Shown here: positions 61,591 to 64,000 of the stretch, in pieces
Position numbering within the stretch: the first letter of the stretch is position 1
How the letters are laid out: every line of letters starts with the position of its first letter
From: Clostridium bowmanii
GTDB taxonomy: Bacteria; Bacillota; Clostridia; Clostridiales; Clostridiaceae
Assembly (NCBI RefSeq): GCF_018861315.1
Contig: NZ_JAHLDL010000022.1
Span: 1-64,000, forward strand
Length of the DNA stretch: 64,000 nt
Reading direction: 5' to 3'
The notes under the pieces: model-generated
What the model saw: the letters and a program-made list of their open reading frames with translations, nothing else
Told to the model about the DNA's origin: nothing
The model's database searches: none
Program-made: the position numbers and the translations under genes

Positions 61591-63030
61591 ATGTTTGATG
61601 TAACTATTATTGGAGCTGGTATTGTGGGATGCTCAATATCAAGAGAGCTATCTAAATATAATATAAAAACCTGTGTACTTGAAAAATCTAGTGATGTGGG
61701 TTCTGGAACATCAAAGGCAAATAGTGCTATTGTCCATGCAGGGCATGATGCAAGTCCAAGTACTTTGAAGGGGAAATTAAATGCTATAGGTAATGCAATG
61801 TATACAGAACTTGCAAAAGAATTAGATTTCCCATTTAAGAGAAATGGATCATTGGTTCTGTGCTTTGATAAGGAGAATCTAGTGGATCTGGATAATTTAC
61901 TTCATCAAGGAGAAAAAAATGGAGTGCCCGATTTAGTTATTTTGAGTGGTGATCAAGTTAGAGAAATGGAACCTAATGTAACTAAAGCCTGTGTTGGTGC
62001 CTTATATGCTCCAACTGGAGGAATTGTTTGTCCATATGAAATGACTATTGCTATGGCTGAAAATGCATACACCAATGGAGTAAAATTTGAATTTGAAACC
62101 GCAGTAACTTCCATTGAAAAAAATAAAGATAGCTATGTTATAAAAACAAATAAAGGTGATTTTGAAACAAAAATAGTCATAAATGCAGCTGGTTTATTCT
62201 CAGATGAAATTAATAATATGGTGAGCCAGCACAAGTTTAAGATACTTCCAAAACGAGGAGAATACGTTTTATTTGATAAAGCTGTGGGAGATTTAGTAAC
62301 AAAAACTATTTTTCAACTTCCAACTAAACTTGGAAAAGGTGTATTAGTTACTCCTACTGTAGACGGCAATCTTCTAATTGGACCTGATGCTGTAGATTCA
62401 AAAGGCAAAGATGATCTTAATACAACCAAGGAAGGTATTGATGATATTTTATTGAATGCGCAGTTAAGTCTTCAAGAGCCGCTTCCCATGAATATGGTAA
62501 TAACTTCATTTGCAGGTAACAGAGCAAAAACTAAAGGAAATGATTTTATAATTGGCGAAGCCTCAGATGCTGAAAATTTTATTAATGTAGCATCAATTGA
62601 TTCTCCAGGTTTAACTAGTGCTCCAAGTATTGCCGTAATGGTAGTGGATATAGTAAAAGAAAAATTATCACCTGAAAAAAATGTTGGATTCAACCCTATA
62701 CGACAAGGTATAAGAAAATTTAGAGAAATGTCAAACGAGGAACGAAAAGAAATAATTAAAAAAATACCTGAATACGGAAAAATTATTTGCAGGTGTGAAA
62801 CTGTAACAGAAGGTGAAATTTTAGATTCAATAAGAAGACCTCTTGGAGCAAAAACACTTGATGGAGTTAAAAGGCGTACAAGAGCAGGAATGGGTAGATG
62901 CCAATCTGGTTTTTGCGCTACAAGAGTTGTAGACATTCTTTCAAAAGAACTTAATATACCTCGCTCCGCTGTTACAAAATCAGGTGGGGATTCTATTTTA
63001 TTAACTGGCAAGAACAAAGAATCACTATAA
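61591..63030 (+). CDS. GlpA-like anaerobic glycerol-3-phosphate dehydrogenase with BFD-like domain
   Basis: A 479-residue FAD enzyme. N-terminal FDVTIIGAGIVGCSISREL binds FAD; the DAO domain extends to about 385; the C-terminus is a [2Fe-2S] BFD-like domain (IICRCETVTEGEIL, CQSGFCATRV). It oxidises glycerol-3-phosphate to DHAP. ATG at 61591 (AGGAGG seven bases upstream) or the ATG one codon earlier starts the protein; the longer reading frame runs through the leader terminator. The next gene encodes a pyridine nucleotide oxidoreductase. Confidence 0.9.
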   Translation: MFDVTIIGAGIVGCSISRELSKYNIKTCVLEKSSDVGSGTSKANSAIVHAGHDASPSTLKGKLNAIGNAMYTELAKELDFPFKRNGSLVLCFDKENLVDLDNLLHQGEKNGVPDLVILSGDQVREMEPNVTKACVGALYAPTGGIVCPYEMTIAMAENAYTNGVKFEFETAVTSIEKNKDSYVIKTNKGDFETKIVINAAGLFSDEINNMVSQHKFKILPKRGEYVLFDKAVGDLVTKTIFQLPTKLGKGVLVTPTVDGNLLIGPDAVDSKGKDDLNTTKEGIDDILLNAQLSLQEPLPMNMVITSFAGNRAKTKGNDFIIGEASDAENFINVASIDSPGLTSAPSIAVMVVDIVKEKLSPEKNVGFNPIRQGIRKFREMSNEERKEIIKKIPEYGKIICRCETVTEGEILDSIRRPLGAKTLDGVKRRTRAGMGRCQSGFCATRVVDILSKELNIPRSAVTKSGGDSILLTGKNKESL

Positions 63031-63045
63031 ATTGGAGGAATATAT

Positions 63046-64000
63046 ATGCAAGAATACGATTTAATCATAATTGGTGGAGGTCCAGCAGGACTTGCAGCTG
63101 CAGTTTCTGCGAAGGATAAAGGAATAAACAGCATTTTAATTATAGAAAGAGATAATCAATTAGGTGGTATCCTCAATCAATGTATTCATAATGGTTTTGG
63201 TCTTCATACATTTAAGGAAGAGTTAACCGGTCCTGAATATTCAAAACGATTTATTGATAAGGTTATTGCTCTTGATATTGAGTATAAGCTAGATACTATG
63301 GTTTTAGATGTAAATGATAATAAGCAAGTAACTGCTGTAAATACAGCAGACGGTATTCTTGAGCTTCAGGCAAAAGCAATTATACTTGCAATGGGCTGTC
63401 GTGAAAGACCAAGAGGAGCTTTAAATATACCAGGTGCAAGATGCTCAGGTATTTATACAGCAGGAACAGCTCAAAAATATGTTAATATGGAAGGCTTAAT
63501 GCCTGGTAAAGAAGTAGTAATACTTGGTTCAGGAGATATTGGTCTTATAATGGCAAGGAGAATGACCTTGGAGGGTGCGAAAGTAAAAGCTTGTGTAGAA
63601 CTTATGCCCCATTCAAGTGGACTTAAGAGAAATATTGTACAGTGCTTAGATGATTTTAATATTCCATTAAAATTAAGTCACACTATAACAAATATAGTTG
63701 GACATGATAGACTTTGCGGTGTTACTATAGCACAAGTAGATGAAAACAGAAAACCAATTAAAGGCACTGAAGAATATATTACTTGCGATACACTACTATT
63801 ATCTGTTGGACTTCTACCAGAAAACGAACTTTCTAGAAAAGCAAATGTTAAACTTTCTAGAGTTACTGGAGGCCCTGAGGTTGATGAAAGTATGCAAACA
63901 AGCATTCCTGGGATATTTACCTGTGGTAATGTGCTTCACGTTCACGATTTAGTAGATAATGTAACCACTGAAAGCTACACTGCTGGTAAAAATGCAGCAG
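63046..64000 (+). CDS. FAD/NAD-dependent oxidoreductase, GlpB-like partner (partial, runs off)
   Basis: Starts ATG at 63046 (TTGGAGG nine bases upstream) and remains open to the window end, 318 codons. LIIIGGGPAGLAAAVSAKDK, GGILNQCIHNGFG, ILAMGCRERPRG, VVILGSGDIGLIMARRM and GIFTCGNVLHVHDLVD show a pyridine nucleotide-disulfide oxidoreductase. Homologues sit with GlpA-like proteins in clostridia and complete the electron path from glycerol-3-phosphate. The 3' end is missing. Confidence 0.9.
   Translation, partial: MQEYDLIIIGGGPAGLAAAVSAKDKGINSILIIERDNQLGGILNQCIHNGFGLHTFKEELTGPEYSKRFIDKVIALDIEYKLDTMVLDVNDNKQVTAVNTADGILELQAKAIILAMGCRERPRGALNIPGARCSGIYTAGTAQKYVNMEGLMPGKEVVILGSGDIGLIMARRMTLEGAKVKACVELMPHSSGLKRNIVQCLDDFNIPLKLSHTITNIVGHDRLCGVTIAQVDENRKPIKGTEEYITCDTLLLSVGLLPENELSRKANVKLSRVTGGPEVDESMQTSIPGIFTCGNVLHVHDLVDNVTTESYTAGKNAA

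Overview
The window looks like the chromosome of a strictly anaerobic, low-GC Firmicute, most likely Clostridium sensu stricto. The evidence is AT-rich sequence, GGAGG-type ribosome binding sites with frequent TTG/GTG starts, CWB2 cell-wall proteins, a selenocysteine formate dehydrogenase, a tungsten aldehyde oxidoreductase and a clostridial ethanolamine microcompartment locus. I cannot name the species. No prophage, complete insertion sequence or CRISPR array was seen.

Layout. 1-5 kb: a degenerate MNT nucleotidyltransferase with an overlapping CxxC peptide, a cyclase-family hydrolase, zwf, an HD-GYP protein and a LapA-like membrane protein. 5-8 kb: a sulfur operon (rhodanese, ArsR repressor, CoA-disulfide reductase/rhodanese/TusA fusion) with a perfect 22-bp operator inside its promoter. 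8-14.4 kb: a heparan-acetyltransferase-like membrane protein, two convergent CWB2 surface proteins and FliB. 14.6-18.8 kb: mobA, a ferredoxin containing a piece of [FeFe]-hydrogenase, and fdhF with an in-frame UGA, preceded by a structured leader that ends in a terminator. 19.1 kb: tRNA-Ser(CGA). 19.5-34.1 kb: a tungsten/molybdenum cofactor region. It holds a NifU-like scaffold lacking one ligand cysteine, a tandem pseudo-E1/E1 MoeB protein with a poly-Asn linker, two Gly-Gly-ending small proteins, AOR behind a sigma-54 promoter, its likely sigma-54 activator, MOSC, moaC, moaA, two moeA types, mogA/moaB and tupCBA, headed by a Moco/Tuco-type riboswitch candidate. 34.8-51 kb: an ethanolamine utilisation (eut) microcompartment locus with its EutVW two-component system and three EutV-type dual-hairpin antiterminators. 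51-55.7 kb: an LCAT-like lipase, an OmpR/histidine kinase pair, a DUF2680 protein and a 51-aa protein. 55.8-60.5 kb: maltodextrin ABC transporter and an amylase-family enzyme with LacI-type operators. 60.6-64 kb: glpP and a GlpP-type leader ahead of glpA/glpB-like genes, the last running off the window.

How it fits together. One minus-strand array runs from the Tuco/Moco leader through tungstate uptake, pterin synthesis and metal insertion to a sigma-54 activator, and the next transcription unit is AOR with a sigma-54 promoter. Cofactor supply and enzyme induction therefore look wired in series. The tandem E1 protein, the divergent scaffold and the two Gly-Gly proteins surround AOR and are the least conventional part of the window. 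In the eut locus the sensor pair is inside the operon it controls. Each of eutG, eutS and eutA begins with a hairpin pair carrying AAUGNN loops, and in each case the second hairpin overlaps an intrinsic terminator.
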